From assembly GCF_001886715.1 (NCBI RefSeq), contig NZ_CP018082.1:6324001-6388000 (forward strand): a DNA stretch of 64,000 nt, given 5' to 3'. Shown one piece after another: positions 1 through 9,230 of this stretch. This DNA comes from Nocardia mangyaensis (GTDB lineage: Bacteria > Actinomycetota > Actinomycetes > Mycobacteriales > Mycobacteriaceae). The translations under genes and the position numbers were made by a program. The notes under the pieces were generated by a model, which saw only the letters and a program-made list of their open reading frames with translations, was not told the DNA's origin and made no database searches. Every line of letters begins with the position of its first letter. Position 1 is the stretch's first letter.

Positions 1-454
1 ATTCGCTGTAGTGGTCGAACTTCTTCGGTGGCTTGTCGTCGTCGACAACCGGGGGCTTGGTGCCGAACCAACCAGGTGGGACAGGGTCGAACGGCAACGA
101 CGGTGTGGCCTGGTGATGGGTGCGAGTGCACCGGTGCAGGGGGCCGTGCGCGGCGTCGAGGATGAGGTTGACGTGCGGGTCGAAGTGGCTCAGCAGGAAG
201 GTGCTCAAGCTCGATCCGGCCTTGGAGCGTCGCATCGCCTCGAACGCGGTGTGCACATGGGCGACCCGCACCGCGACCGGGCGATGAGACCACCACCGCG
301 TGCACCAGGTGAAGGTGTTCTCCCGGTTCGCTTCCGCCAGCCGGACGTTGATCGTGGGCAACATCCACGCGTTGGCGAAATCGGTGAAGTGGCCGAATTG
401 CGGTGGCATCGGCGCTGTGGTGCTGGCTACCGGTGTTGAGCTCGGGCCGCTCAT
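1..454 (-). CDS. DUF4913-like protein (partial, runs off left edge)
   Basis: Reading leftwards from the ATG at 454, an open frame continues past position 1. The start overlaps the stop of the coupling-protein gene by four bases (ATGA). The visible part contains W-x-L-P, W-C-x-R-W-W-x-H-R-P, an A-x-E-A-M-R-like helix and H-F-D-P-H with a downstream G-P-L-H-R-C. This matches my memory of the DUF4913 family, small proteins of unknown function common in actinobacterial plasmids and conjugative elements. Position directly after the coupling protein fits a transfer-associated role. The family assignment rests on motif recall only. Confidence 0.65.
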   Translation of the reverse strand, partial: MSGPSSTPVASTTAPMPPQFGHFTDFANAWMLPTINVRLAEANRENTFTWCTRWWSHRPVAVRVAHVHTAFEAMRRSKAGSSLSTFLLSHFDPHVNLILDAAHGPLHRCTRTHHQATPSLPFDPVPPGWFGTKPPVVDDDKPPKKFDHYSE

Positions 455-2349
455 GAGGGCCCCTCCTCTGCTGTCGACGGCCCGGATTTGATCAGCGAGA
501 CGCGTCCGCCTTCGAACCGTTGCATCGACTTGCGCACCAGCGGCGCGTACTCGCTGTCGAACCACGGGACTTTGCGGACCACGACCGGGCCGTGGCCGGG
601 AAGTCGGACCAGGGCGCGGTCTTTCGGCAGGGCAGCGAGCATCGCGACATCGAGAATGGGTTCAGCACGCCAGGACAGGCTGCGTTGGATCCCGCCGGGG
701 GTGTAGGTGCGGGAACGATCGGAGACGTCGTGTTGCCCGGCCATCGCCGACCAATGCTCCAAGTAGTCCCGCGAGGCGATGGAGCCGCCGTAGACCTCGA
801 TCGACTGGGCCATCATGGTCTTCAAACCATTGACGCCCCATAGGTTTTCGCCTTGTTCGAGGACCTGGAGAATGGTCATCAGGATGATCCCGCAGCCCGC
901 CGAATACGTGTAGTAGGAGGGCAGTTCGCTGATTCGGGCACAGTTGGCGGCTTCATCGAGCACACACAACAGCGGTGTCGCCAGTCGCCCGTCCGGGCGG
1001 GCTCGGGCCGCAGTCAGGGCGGCTTCGAGGACTTGGCCGACCAGCGCGGCGGTCAAGGGCGTGGCACCATCAGGCCCGGTCATCGACAGCGGGTACAGGG
1101 TATCGTTGGAGGTGACGAACGCGACGGGATCGAACTCCGGCAACAGGTGCGTGCGCGCCTGTTCGGTGGCCTCGATCAGGACACCGTTGCGAATCGAGGA
1201 CACTTTCCCGCCCCGGCTCGGTGCCGCGGTCGTGGGCTTGGCGGTGGTTTCGCTGACCTGGAACAGTTTCCGAACCGGGGGCGTGATCATTTGGGCGTAC
1301 CCGGAATCGGAGAGCACGTTGAGGAACCTTCGCGCCATGTCGTAGAGGCCGTCGCGTTGTCTGGCGTAGAGGCCTTGGCATTCCAGGATCCGTGCAGCGG
1401 GCCGATCATGGCCGTAGTGGCGCAATATCAATGCCGGGGTCGGATCCTGGTCGCGGCCGAGCCATTCCGCCACATGGTGCAGGTCCCCGCCCGCGCACGC
1501 GGCGGCGAAGACGCACAGCGCGAACAGCTCTTGGGCGCCACCGTCGAAGTAGGCATCGGTCTTGGCATTGGCGATCTCGTTCGCGGAGCCGGCCGACCCG
1601 GACACGAAGAACCCCGCCAGCTTTCGCGCTGCGGGTAGTCCGGTGACTTGGTCGAACAGATTCACCCAGAACCCGCACACCACCTGCCCGGTCACCGCTT
1701 GTAGGTCACATACCCACACTTGGCCGACTTGCTCGCGCCCGTACACGGTGTGCCGGTACAGGTCCGGTTTGTTCGATGTGGCCAGGCACGGCCCCCACGC
1801 CGATAGCACCGCGGGGATCGCCCAGGCCACGGTCTTGCCGGTTCGCTGACCCGCCGTCACTGTGACACCGAGTTCGGCGGGTACGTGTAGGGCGATGTCG
1901 CCGATGACCGTGCGCCCCAGCAGCGGTCCGGGATTGGCTCGGACTTCGGGTGGTGCGTCGGCGAGCAATCGTTGGTTGTCGGCGAGGTTGTCTGCGACGC
2001 GAGCGATGCGGATCTTGCCTGGCCGTTGCATCGTTCGCGCGGCCACATCGACTTCCCGGCCGGTACCGAACATCGCAACCCCGCGTACTGCCAGCGCACC
2101 GATCGCGCACAGCAGAACCACGGCGATCGGGGTCGCTTGCCAGGGCCATCGTTTGTCCGCGGCGAGGACCGACAGCAAGGCGATGAACGGGTTCCATGAC
2201 ATCGTTTGTCCGGCCCACCAGCTGCCCAGTTTCAACGCCGCCCACAGCACGACCACAACAGCGAGCAGTGCCAACAGAATGAGGAGCATGCTGGCTTCCT
2301 CACCCATCCCGGATTTGGTGCGACGGCGGGTTTCACGGGGAGAGAACAT
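451..2349 (-). CDS. VirD4/TraG-type coupling protein (type IV secretion ATPase)
   Basis: This is the ATPase that brings the relaxosome to the transfer channel at the inner membrane. Two N-terminal membrane helices lie at about residues 20-42 and 72-90. They are followed by a Walker A motif G-Q-R-T-G-K-T (about 167-173) with S-N-K-P-D-L-Y just after it, and a Walker B C-V-L-D-E-A-A-N typical of TraG/TraD C-terminal domains. I chose the ATG at 2349 because AAAGGACC lies about 10 bases upstream and 16 bases separate it from the previous stop; an in-frame ATG at 2382 would overlap the upstream gene. It is the last complete gene of the conjugation operon. Confidence 0.9.
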   Translation of the reverse strand: MFSPRETRRRTKSGMGEEASMLLILLALLAVVVVLWAALKLGSWWAGQTMSWNPFIALLSVLAADKRWPWQATPIAVVLLCAIGALAVRGVAMFGTGREVDVAARTMQRPGKIRIARVADNLADNQRLLADAPPEVRANPGPLLGRTVIGDIALHVPAELGVTVTAGQRTGKTVAWAIPAVLSAWGPCLATSNKPDLYRHTVYGREQVGQVWVCDLQAVTGQVVCGFWVNLFDQVTGLPAARKLAGFFVSGSAGSANEIANAKTDAYFDGGAQELFALCVFAAACAGGDLHHVAEWLGRDQDPTPALILRHYGHDRPAARILECQGLYARQRDGLYDMARRFLNVLSDSGYAQMITPPVRKLFQVSETTAKPTTAAPSRGGKVSSIRNGVLIEATEQARTHLLPEFDPVAFVTSNDTLYPLSMTGPDGATPLTAALVGQVLEAALTAARARPDGRLATPLLCVLDEAANCARISELPSYYTYSAGCGIILMTILQVLEQGENLWGVNGLKTMMAQSIEVYGGSIASRDYLEHWSAMAGQHDVSDRSRTYTPGGIQRSLSWRAEPILDVAMLAALPKDRALVRLPGHGPVVVRKVPWFDSEYAPLVRKSMQRFEGGRVSLIKSGPSTAEEGPS

Positions 2350-2365
2350 GATTGACCTGGTCCTT

Positions 2366-3622
2366 TCAGAGTTGGGGGTCAACGGCAGATTCGTGCGCGG
2401 GCGCGTCGATGACGCCGGTGAGTCCGGGGCTCGCCCACTCGGCGGCGAAATCGGTATGAGGTAGGGCAGCGTCTACCGCGCCGGAGATCACCGCACCTGG
2501 CCCTGGTAGGTCGGTACTGGCTGTGGAGCTGAGGTGGTGGGTGGTGGTCTCTGCGCCTGCGGCCAGCGCGAGCGCGGGTGGTTGGTCGGGTGCGATGCCG
2601 AGCTGGGTACGCAGTGCGTCGAGTTCTGCCAGCGCGTTGTCGCGTTCGGACAGGACGTGGTCGAGCTGCGCCAGCCGGGGCGCCCCGGGCTGTTGTGACC
2701 AGAACTGCCCCGACAGTCCGGTTTGGTAGGCGCTGGTGATTTCGTCGGGGTCAGCGCCGGCGGAGAGAGCAGCGCGGTTGGCCTCGCGCGCACCGTCCAT
2801 CAACCGCTCCATCTGACCGATCAGGACTTGCCCGCCCTGGGGTGTTCCGTCGAACTCGGCGGCCAGCCGGATGTGCTGAGCGGTCAGGTCTTGCAGTCGG
2901 CGCACAGCAGCGATCTGAGCCGGGACCTGGTCGAGGGTGGCAGTGACGGCGCGGTCGAGAGGCGCGATGCGGTGCTCGGCGGACAACAGCGCGGTGATTT
3001 CCTCCGCGCCGGTGTCCAGATCACCGAGAGCTTCCTCGGCGGAGAGCAGCTCGTCGGAGCTGTTGATGATCGCGTCGATCTCGGCCAGGCTCAGCTGTTC
3101 GCCGGATCGCCCGCCCAGCGCGCGATCAGCGGCATTACCCGAGCGCGTCGCCGCGGCGCTGGGGTCGGGGACCACGCTCAGGTGGCGGGGTCGCCACCGG
3201 GCGCCGTCTTGAGCTGATTGGTCGTTGACCGGCTCGAGGTGCCCGGTCAGTTCGGCGGCTTGGCGTTGGGTTCGGACGGTGTTCGGGTCGATGCCGGAGC
3301 CGCCCTCGATGAACGATTGCTGGAGGCGACCGAACTCGACGCGTGCGGTTTCGGGGTTGGCAGTCCAGGACTGCACCGCGGTGGTCAATTGCTGCCACAG
3401 CCGCTGATGCTCGGGTGTGCCACCCTGTTGCCACTGGCGGGCGATGGCGTGCGCGCGAGCATTGAGTTCGACGATCTGAGCGGGGGTTTCGCCGTAGGCG
3501 GCGATCTCGCGTGTTTGGTGGTAGGTGGCGAAGTCGGCGCGCAGTTCGGCTTCGACGCGGTCTGCGGCTTCGCGGTAGTAGTCAGGGTTGGTGAAGCTCG
3601 TTCCTCGGGTCTCCCAGCTCAT
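2366..3622 (-). CDS. hypothetical helical protein of conjugation operon
   Basis: About 418 residues, start ATG at 3622 with GGGAG seven bases upstream; an in-frame start at 3643 has no such site. The product is soluble-looking, rich in Ala, Gln and Glu, with long predicted helices (for example R-V-E-A-E-L-R-A-D-F and H-A-I-A-R-Q-W-Q-Q) and no membrane segment or catalytic motif. The C-terminal 80 residues are low in complexity. It sits directly upstream of the coupling protein, so a partner role in substrate presentation is possible but not shown. I do not recognise the family. About 210 bases of sequence with no evident gene lie upstream of it. Confidence 0.75.
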   Translation of the reverse strand: MSWETRGTSFTNPDYYREAADRVEAELRADFATYHQTREIAAYGETPAQIVELNARAHAIARQWQQGGTPEHQRLWQQLTTAVQSWTANPETARVEFGRLQQSFIEGGSGIDPNTVRTQRQAAELTGHLEPVNDQSAQDGARWRPRHLSVVPDPSAAATRSGNAADRALGGRSGEQLSLAEIDAIINSSDELLSAEEALGDLDTGAEEITALLSAEHRIAPLDRAVTATLDQVPAQIAAVRRLQDLTAQHIRLAAEFDGTPQGGQVLIGQMERLMDGAREANRAALSAGADPDEITSAYQTGLSGQFWSQQPGAPRLAQLDHVLSERDNALAELDALRTQLGIAPDQPPALALAAGAETTTHHLSSTASTDLPGPGAVISGAVDAALPHTDFAAEWASPGLTGVIDAPAHESAVDPQL

Positions 3623-3836
3623 CGAGTGCTCCCGGAGAAGCAATCGCGATACAGCGGTGCGGGGTTCGAGGCAGAAGGTGGTCTTTCACGGATATGGATG
3701 GGCATCGTGCTTCCTCAAATTGAGAAAACGTCACACCCTTGTCGGGTGTGTGAGGTCCCAGCGGTTCAGGTTCGGTCGCTTCGGTCCAGTTCCCCCTAGC
3801 CGATGCGCCGACAAAACACAGATTGTTGTTGCGGCC

Positions 3837-4793
3837 TTACAGTTCTGGTCCGCGGTCGGGGCTGATCTCTCGGCCGCGCCCGGCTGCCGGGTCGTGGTCG
3901 GGCTCCCACGTCCACTCCCGGTCCTCGCCCAGGGCCGCGTCCACCACGGCGGTGATCGCGGTGCTCTCGGCCGCGAGATCGGTTGATTCGGAGTTACGGA
4001 TAGCGGTGTCGACGAACTGGACCCGCAACGCACTCGTCGCGTCGGCGAGCATCTGGCGCGGCGTCGGCGGCGCCACCGCGGCGGGATCGGTGGGCGCGCC
4101 GGTTTCGGGATCTCGCGGAACATACGGTGGCACCGCCAACGCCGGATCAGCGCGGGCATAGCCGTTCCATTCCTGGGCCAGGGCTTGCTCGTCGTAGGCG
4201 GCGAAGGTGACCGCGTGCACGCGGCGGATCCCTTCCACGCTCGAACCCCACAGACTGTCGCCTTCGGCCGGGGTCAGTTGCGCCGCGGCCGCGAGCACGG
4301 TGATGCGCGTGTGCAGGGCTGCCATGTTGTCGGCGAACTGCGCCACCGCGATCGGGTCTCGGTCGAGAGTCCATCGCCCGGTGGTGATTCGGTCGATCCG
4401 TGCGGCTTCCAGGCTCGCCATGCGTTCCAGATTCCACAGGTCGACCTCGAGCATGTCGAGGTAGAACTCCTGCGCTTCGTTGGCCCGTGCGGGATGCTGG
4501 CGCACCACGTGGCTCGAGGGTGAGCTCGCTCCGCGCTGGCCGAGTTCGCGGGCATCGACCACCCAGCCCGGATCGACACCTTCCAGCACTGCCTCGAACT
4601 GGGCATGCTCGGCTTCGACGCTGAGCGTTTCGAGTCGCTCCTGCCAGACCAGCTGGCTGTCTCCGGAGACGCCGTCGTCGAACATGCCCGGTCCCGCGTC
4701 GGTCACCTCGCGCAGCTGGGCAGCGACATTCTGGACCCGGCGCAGGAGCTCGCCGTGGCGCTGACTCATGGAGGGTTCGTGTGCGCTGGTCAT
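3837..4793 (-). CDS. member 1 of five-copy unknown paralogue family
   Basis: About 318 residues. Shares with its four relatives an N-terminal R-R-V-Q-N-V-A helix, a V-D-P-G-W-V-V-D-A-R-E-L-G box, a D-L-W-N-L-E-R-M-A helix, F-A-D-N-M-A-A-L, L-T-P-A-E-G-D-x-L-W-G and an acidic, Pro-rich C-terminus (W-E-P-D-H-D-P). No signal peptide, membrane helix or catalytic motif is visible. ATG at 4793 overlaps the upstream stop as TGATG, with GGGAG seven bases before it; a GTG at 4796 is the alternative. Function unknown; the conserved helices suggest a structural or binding role in the conjugation operon. Confidence 0.8.
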   Translation of the reverse strand: MTSAHEPSMSQRHGELLRRVQNVAAQLREVTDAGPGMFDDGVSGDSQLVWQERLETLSVEAEHAQFEAVLEGVDPGWVVDARELGQRGASSPSSHVVRQHPARANEAQEFYLDMLEVDLWNLERMASLEAARIDRITTGRWTLDRDPIAVAQFADNMAALHTRITVLAAAAQLTPAEGDSLWGSSVEGIRRVHAVTFAAYDEQALAQEWNGYARADPALAVPPYVPRDPETGAPTDPAAVAPPTPRQMLADATSALRVQFVDTAIRNSESTDLAAESTAITAVVDAALGEDREWTWEPDHDPAAGRGREISPDRGPEL

Positions 4794-5782
4794 CACGACA
4801 CTCCCGGCTCGTGGCCCGGCGCATAGCCGGGGATGCCCGGATCGGGGTCAGATCCTGGATCCGGCGCCCATACGGCTCCCGTGTCGGTGTTGGTCGCGTC
4901 CACGGCGGCGCCGATCGCCTCCGCGGCGTGAAGCCGATGAGCAGCGGCGGCACTGGCCGAAGACTGTGGCACCCCGGGGTGGTCGGCGCCCTCAAAGTCA
5001 CGGGAAAAGAGCATCAGGGCGGCGCGCGCGATCATCTGCCGTGGCGACGGTGGCTCGGTGAGGCTGCCTGCCAAGAACTTTCCGGTGTCGGGGTCCTGGC
5101 GTCGATAAGGGGGTATCCGCAGTCTCGCGTCGGCGTCGGCATACTCGTGCCACTGCCCGAGCAGTTGCACGTCGCTCATCTGGTCGATCGCTGCGGCGTG
5201 CATTCGGCGCATGGGTTCGGCGCCCGCGCCCCACATCCGATCGCCTTCCTCCGGGGTGAGCTGCACGGCGGCCACGAGGGACGAGGCCCGCGAAAAACGC
5301 ACGTGCATGTGCTCGAACACGGCTAAGTCGCGCGCCGAGTCGCCCGTGATAACTCCGTGGCCAGCCGCAGCTCGGACCGGGAGCGCCATGTCGAGGGCTG
5401 CCATCCGCTCGAGCTGCCACAGGTCCAGATCTAGTAGATCCAGGAAGAACCGCTCGATATCCAACTCGCGCACGGGAACCCGCCGCACCGCACCTGTTTG
5501 CGGGTCCGCGCCTTGGTGCGAGCCCACCGTGCGCGCGTCCTCGATCCACGTCGGATCCACCCCTGCAGCCCGTGCCTGCTCCTGGGCGGCGGTGAGGGCG
5601 GCGTGGGGCCGGTCGATCTGCTCCTGCCACCTCTGTCGTAGGGGATCAGTGACATCGATGTCGGCGATCACCGATGTTGGCGATCCGTGAGATCGGCTCA
5701 CCTCAGCGGCGAGGTTCTGGATCCTGTGCATCCAGGAGCTCCACCGCAGAGGCGTTTGGTGTAGATCGCGCCCGCTGGTCAT
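4793..5782 (-). CDS. member 2 of five-copy unknown paralogue family
   Basis: 329 residues, translationally coupled to the genes on both sides (ATGA overlap upstream at 5779-5782, TGATG downstream). Carries the family signature in order: H-R-I-Q-N-L-A near residue 20, V-D-P-T-W-I-E-D-A-R, F-F-L-D-L-L-D-L-D-L-W-Q-L-E-R-M-A, Q-L-T-P-E-E-G-D-R-M-W-G, Q-W-H-E-Y and a tail with P-D-P-G-S-D-P-D-P. It is closest to member 1: both share D-L-W-x-L-E-R-M-A and L-T-P-x-E-G-D. Cytoplasmic by appearance, function unknown. Confidence 0.8.
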   Translation of the reverse strand: MTSGRDLHQTPLRWSSWMHRIQNLAAEVSRSHGSPTSVIADIDVTDPLRQRWQEQIDRPHAALTAAQEQARAAGVDPTWIEDARTVGSHQGADPQTGAVRRVPVRELDIERFFLDLLDLDLWQLERMAALDMALPVRAAAGHGVITGDSARDLAVFEHMHVRFSRASSLVAAVQLTPEEGDRMWGAGAEPMRRMHAAAIDQMSDVQLLGQWHEYADADARLRIPPYRRQDPDTGKFLAGSLTEPPSPRQMIARAALMLFSRDFEGADHPGVPQSSASAAAAHRLHAAEAIGAAVDATNTDTGAVWAPDPGSDPDPGIPGYAPGHEPGVS

Positions 5783-6720
5783 GACCCCACCCCCTGGTCG
5801 ACGCCCACACCAGGTCCGCGTCCGGGCGGGTGTTGTGGATCGGGGTCGGGCTCCCAGTCGGTGCCGAGCCCGGTGCTGGTCGCTTCTACCGCCGTGCCGA
5901 TGCCATGACCCAGGCGTGGGGCCGACTCGTCAGCGAAACTGGCTGCGGCTAGCGCCTGTTCGGCGCGCTCGGCGACCTCCCACGGTGTCGGCGGTCCGAG
6001 ATTGGTAGAGGCACTGGTCGCCAGGTTGTCGAAGCCGCGCGAGACCTCGGCTTCGACACCTTTCCACGACATTTCCGCAAACCGTTGCTGCAGTTCGGTA
6101 TCGGTGTAGGAGGCTGCGGTCAGCTCCGCCAACTGCTGCCAGGAGTCGGGTCCACGCCCCCACAGCTGGTGGGCCTCACCGTGGTCGAGGTCGATCAGCG
6201 CCGCGGTGCCGGCGGCACGGCGCCACAGCGCGGCCATGTTGTCGTGGAGTTGGCGTTCTCCCGGTTCGTTGTCGGCCAACCCACCGGTGTGGACGCGATG
6301 CAGGTACTCCGCGCGGACCAGGGCCGAGTGTTCCAGGCGCCACACATCATCGGCGATCTGGTCGAGCAGGTGCACCCGCGTCGGGCTCGCCCCAGGCGGA
6401 GACATCGGCAGGAGCGCGCTCTCGGGGGTATCACCCCAGCGGGCTCCCCTGGCTCCAGTCTCGGTGGCGTAGTCGATCATCCGTTGCGGGAGGTCGAGTC
6501 CATGGGCGTGGAGTTCGATCTCGGAGCGCTCGGCTTCGAGTGCTCGCAGGTTGGTCCGCCAGTTTTCGAGCTGGATGTTCGGGCCATTGGCGGCGGTCGA
6601 GTATTGCGGGTAACCGTGAAACAGCGTGCGGTAGTGCTCATAGCTCGAGTTCTGGATTCGTTCGAGCAGCCGAAGCTGCCACGACGGCAGATCCTCGGCA
6701 CCGGACAGCGGATGACTCAC
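5779..6720 (-). CDS. member 3 of five-copy unknown paralogue family
   Basis: About 313 residues from a GTG at 6720 preceded by GGAG six bases upstream. The open frame continues far upstream to 7164, but that part overlaps member 4 and has no family similarity. Family marks are L-L-E-R-I-Q-N, R-M-I-D-Y-A-T-E-T-G, D-D-V-W-R-L-E-H, H-D-N-M-A-A-L-W-R-R, E-A-H-Q-L-W-G and a tail T-D-W-E-P-D-P-D-P-Q. Eighty bases separate it from member 4, more than elsewhere in the operon. Function unknown. Confidence 0.75.
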   Translation of the reverse strand: MSHPLSGAEDLPSWQLRLLERIQNSSYEHYRTLFHGYPQYSTAANGPNIQLENWRTNLRALEAERSEIELHAHGLDLPQRMIDYATETGARGARWGDTPESALLPMSPPGASPTRVHLLDQIADDVWRLEHSALVRAEYLHRVHTGGLADNEPGERQLHDNMAALWRRAAGTAALIDLDHGEAHQLWGRGPDSWQQLAELTAASYTDTELQQRFAEMSWKGVEAEVSRGFDNLATSASTNLGPPTPWEVAERAEQALAAASFADESAPRLGHGIGTAVEATSTGLGTDWEPDPDPQHPPGRGPGVGVDQGVGS

Positions 6721-6800
6721 TGGTTTCTCCAATCCTGTTGAATCACTGGACTTTCTGTGATGGCTGGCTGTGACGAGCGATGGCAGTGGCATCCGATCTG

Positions 6801-7670
6801 TCACGGCTCCGGGCCCATGTCGGGCCCGCGGTATCGGTCCGCGTGCGAAGCAGGCCGGTGATCGGTGGGCTCGGATTCGGTCTGGGAATCGGCGGCGGTG
6901 GCCTCGATCGCGGCGTCGATGCCAGCCCCACCCATGCCGCCCGTGGCTGGGTCGGGTTCGAGGGCGGCTGCGGCGAGCTCGACCATCCGATCGGGCAGCA
7001 CGGGCAGTTGACGGGTGATGTCGTCGGGCGTGATTCCGGCGGCTTGGAGCACCATCACCGGCATCGACACCGTGGCGAAGTTGGTCTCGACGACGGCCCG
7101 CCACTGCGTCATCAGCGCTGTCCGGTCCAGCGTTGCCATCGTTCGGGCGACGTGGTCGGTCCACGGGCTGTCGGTGGGTTGCCAGGCGTGTTGTTGTTCG
7201 ACAGTGGTCAGGCCTAGGGCGTGGCCGACGGCACCGACGCGTTGCCAGTGCAAACCCATCACCCGCCGGAACGCGGCGAATCCCTCGCGCGGCAGAGTTC
7301 CCTGCTGGGAGAACGCCGCCCCCACCCCGGCCATCGTCTGTAGTTGCGCGACAGCTCGCAGGTGCCCGCGAAGCAGGGCGTCGCGGTCGATCGCTTCGGT
7401 GCTCAGCAGGGGCTGGCCGGGTTGCCAGCGGTGTCCGCGTTCACCGGAGGCGCGGGTGTAGTCGATCACCGATTTCGGCACCCCGACCGCGGTCGCGATC
7501 TGTTCCAGGTTTTCCCGGGTGCGGCGCCCGATATCGAGATGAGCCAGCGCCGTCGGCGACAGATGCGGGTTGACTCCGGTGCGGGATTGGTCGATCAGGT
7601 GCTGGTTATCGCTGGCCAGGTTCTGCACGGCCTTGAGCAGCTTGGCCTGGATCGGGTTCGGATCGAACAT
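6801..7670 (-). CDS. member 4 of five-copy unknown paralogue family
   Basis: 289 residues, ATG one base after the upstream stop, with GGGGCCGG just before it. It shows K-A-V-Q-N-L-A-S-D-N, V-G-V-P-K-S-V-I-D-Y-T-R-A-S-G-E-R-G, a helix L-R-A-V-A-Q-L-Q-T-M-A-G-V, then G-I-D-A-A-I-E-A-T-A near the C-terminus. The V-I-D-Y-T-R box and I-D-A-A-I-E-A-T tie it most closely to member 5 (9,910-10,824), while members 1 and 2 group together. Function unknown; no export signal. Confidence 0.78.
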   Translation of the reverse strand: MFDPNPIQAKLLKAVQNLASDNQHLIDQSRTGVNPHLSPTALAHLDIGRRTRENLEQIATAVGVPKSVIDYTRASGERGHRWQPGQPLLSTEAIDRDALLRGHLRAVAQLQTMAGVGAAFSQQGTLPREGFAAFRRVMGLHWQRVGAVGHALGLTTVEQQHAWQPTDSPWTDHVARTMATLDRTALMTQWRAVVETNFATVSMPVMVLQAAGITPDDITRQLPVLPDRMVELAAAALEPDPATGGMGGAGIDAAIEATAADSQTESEPTDHRPASHADRYRGPDMGPEP

Positions 7671-7671
7671 C

Positions 7672-8694
7672 TCACCGGCCCCGTCCCATACCGGGATCGC
7701 CCCATACCTCGATTTCCTTGCCCGTGGCGCGAGTAGGCGAAGGTTCCGCTCCCCCGCTGGTCAGGTCAGGGTCGGGGGCGGTGGGGTCGATGTCGTGGAC
7801 CGCTGCGGCCGATACGGCGGCCTCGATCCATTCACCGGCTTCGACGATCTCCGCGTCGAGGATGGTTTGCGCAGTCGGGTCAGCGGTGTCATCGAGATGG
7901 TCAGCGAGGTGGTTGAATTCGTCGTTCAGGTGCGCGTTGATCGTCAGATCCGCGGCCAGCCCGTCCATGTCACCGAAGCCTCGAGACCCGCTACCGGATA
8001 GATCGGCCCCGTTATCGGAGAAGAAGTCGTCGGGTTCGATCCCGGTGTCGTCGACGAACCGTTCTTCGTAGGCTCGGGCCGCGGCTTCGGCGTCCACGGA
8101 GAGGTCGCGGGTGGCATCTGCGGCGGCGAACTGGGCCGCCGCTGCCTGGCCTGCGCCGGTTCGTGCATCGGAGTGGTGCAAGGTGTCGGTGAATCCCGCG
8201 GCACGGCGGCGAATCTCGATCATCAGTTTTTTGAGCTCGACGTCGAGTTTGTGCAGCTCAACGTCGCGGGCTTCGCGGTTGGTGTAGCCGGCGATACGTT
8301 CGGTATGGAGTTCCTTGCTCTGTGTTCGGGAGAGCGCACCATCTTGTTCGCGTCGTGCGAGATCTGTTTCAGCCCTGGTGATTTGGCCTTCTTTGTGGCG
8401 GAGATCGACCTCGGTGATCTGTGCTGCGTTGGCGATGCGCGCGCGGACCTCGTCGATCTTGGCCATGCTCAGCGCTTGCTCTGTCCCCAGGTTGCCGAGC
8501 CTGGCCTGGTGCTCGATCCACGACCGTTGGTTCTTGGCCGCTTCGATCGCGGATCGCTGCTCGGATTCGGCGCGTGAGCGCGATTCCCCGCCTCTGCTGC
8601 GGAACAGTGCGTTGGTGGTGTGGGCGGTCTGTAGCGCCTGCAGGAATCCTTGACGGACCGCTTGGCCACCCTCTTCGACCGGATCCCCACTCAT
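7672..8694 (-). CDS. hypothetical coiled-coil protein
   Basis: About 340 residues from the ATG at 8694, which overlaps the preceding lipoprotein stop as TGATG. Residues of roughly 40-170 are strongly charged and heptad-like (for example R-I-A-N-A-A-Q-I-T-E-V-D-L-R-H-K-E and T-R-A-E-T-D-L-A-R-R-E-Q), which suggests a long coiled coil. The C-terminal half is acidic. No membrane segment or enzyme motif is seen. A scaffold or partner role in the secretion machine would fit, but the family is not recognised. Confidence 0.72.
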   Translation of the reverse strand: MSGDPVEEGGQAVRQGFLQALQTAHTTNALFRSRGGESRSRAESEQRSAIEAAKNQRSWIEHQARLGNLGTEQALSMAKIDEVRARIANAAQITEVDLRHKEGQITRAETDLARREQDGALSRTQSKELHTERIAGYTNREARDVELHKLDVELKKLMIEIRRRAAGFTDTLHHSDARTGAGQAAAAQFAAADATRDLSVDAEAAARAYEERFVDDTGIEPDDFFSDNGADLSGSGSRGFGDMDGLAADLTINAHLNDEFNHLADHLDDTADPTAQTILDAEIVEAGEWIEAAVSAAAVHDIDPTAPDPDLTSGGAEPSPTRATGKEIEVWGDPGMGRGR

Positions 8695-9230
8695 CACAAA
8701 ACCTGCATTTCGGCGAGCAGCCATGCCCGTTCGGAGCCTGGACGAGTCGATCTCGCGGACACCAAGAACACGATCGGTGTCCGATCGGCCGGAGTCAGGG
8801 TGACCGACAGGACCCGGCTCGACGAGGTCGCCGTATCAGGCGGATGATCGTCACCGGTAAGACGAACCTCGGTCCGCAACGGCACGTGGTGCTCAACCCA
8901 GTCCTGCCACACGGCGACAGTGATCGGCGACCACAGCGAGGCCCCCACACGAGTGTCGGTCGAGTACGCGGCCCGCATCAGCGGTCGCGCCGCCTCGAAC
9001 ATCGACCGCGCATCCAGCCCGACCACCGGATCCAGTTGATACAACGTGCTCACCGCGGCCCGCAGAACATCCGATGCCGAGCAGGGCCAAACCTCGGAGT
9101 GTGGTGGCGGGAAAGCCTGCGCGCTGCAGATCGGTTCGACTACCGGCGCATCCGCGGTCGAGCACCCACTCACTGCCGTCGGTGCAGCCAGTCCGACGAC
9201 AACCGTGGTCGCGAACAGAGCGGGTTTCAT
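8694..9230 (-). CDS. predicted lipoprotein of conjugation operon
   Basis: 178 residues starting at the ATG at 9230, which overlaps the upstream gene by ATGA. The N-terminus M-K-P-A-L-F-A-T-T-V-V-V-G-L-A-A-P-T is a type II signal peptide ending in the lipobox V-S-G-C, so the mature protein should be lipid-anchored on the outside of the membrane. The rest has several Trp (W-S-P-I-T-V-A-V-W-Q-D-W-V) and a C-terminal beta-rich part ending at a 'V-S-V-T-L-T-P-A' segment, compatible with a small envelope domain. No family recognised. A longer frame to 9440 is not supported by a signal peptide. Confidence 0.78.
   Translation of the reverse strand: MKPALFATTVVVGLAAPTAVSGCSTADAPVVEPICSAQAFPPPHSEVWPCSASDVLRAAVSTLYQLDPVVGLDARSMFEAARPLMRAAYSTDTRVGASLWSPITVAVWQDWVEHHVPLRTEVRLTGDDHPPDTATSSSRVLSVTLTPADRTPIVFLVSARSTRPGSERAWLLAEMQVL

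Noticed and set aside
5779..7164. 461-codon form of paralogue 3
   Set aside because: The first 148 codons overlap paralogue 4 and lack family similarity; GTG at 6720 has a ribosome site.
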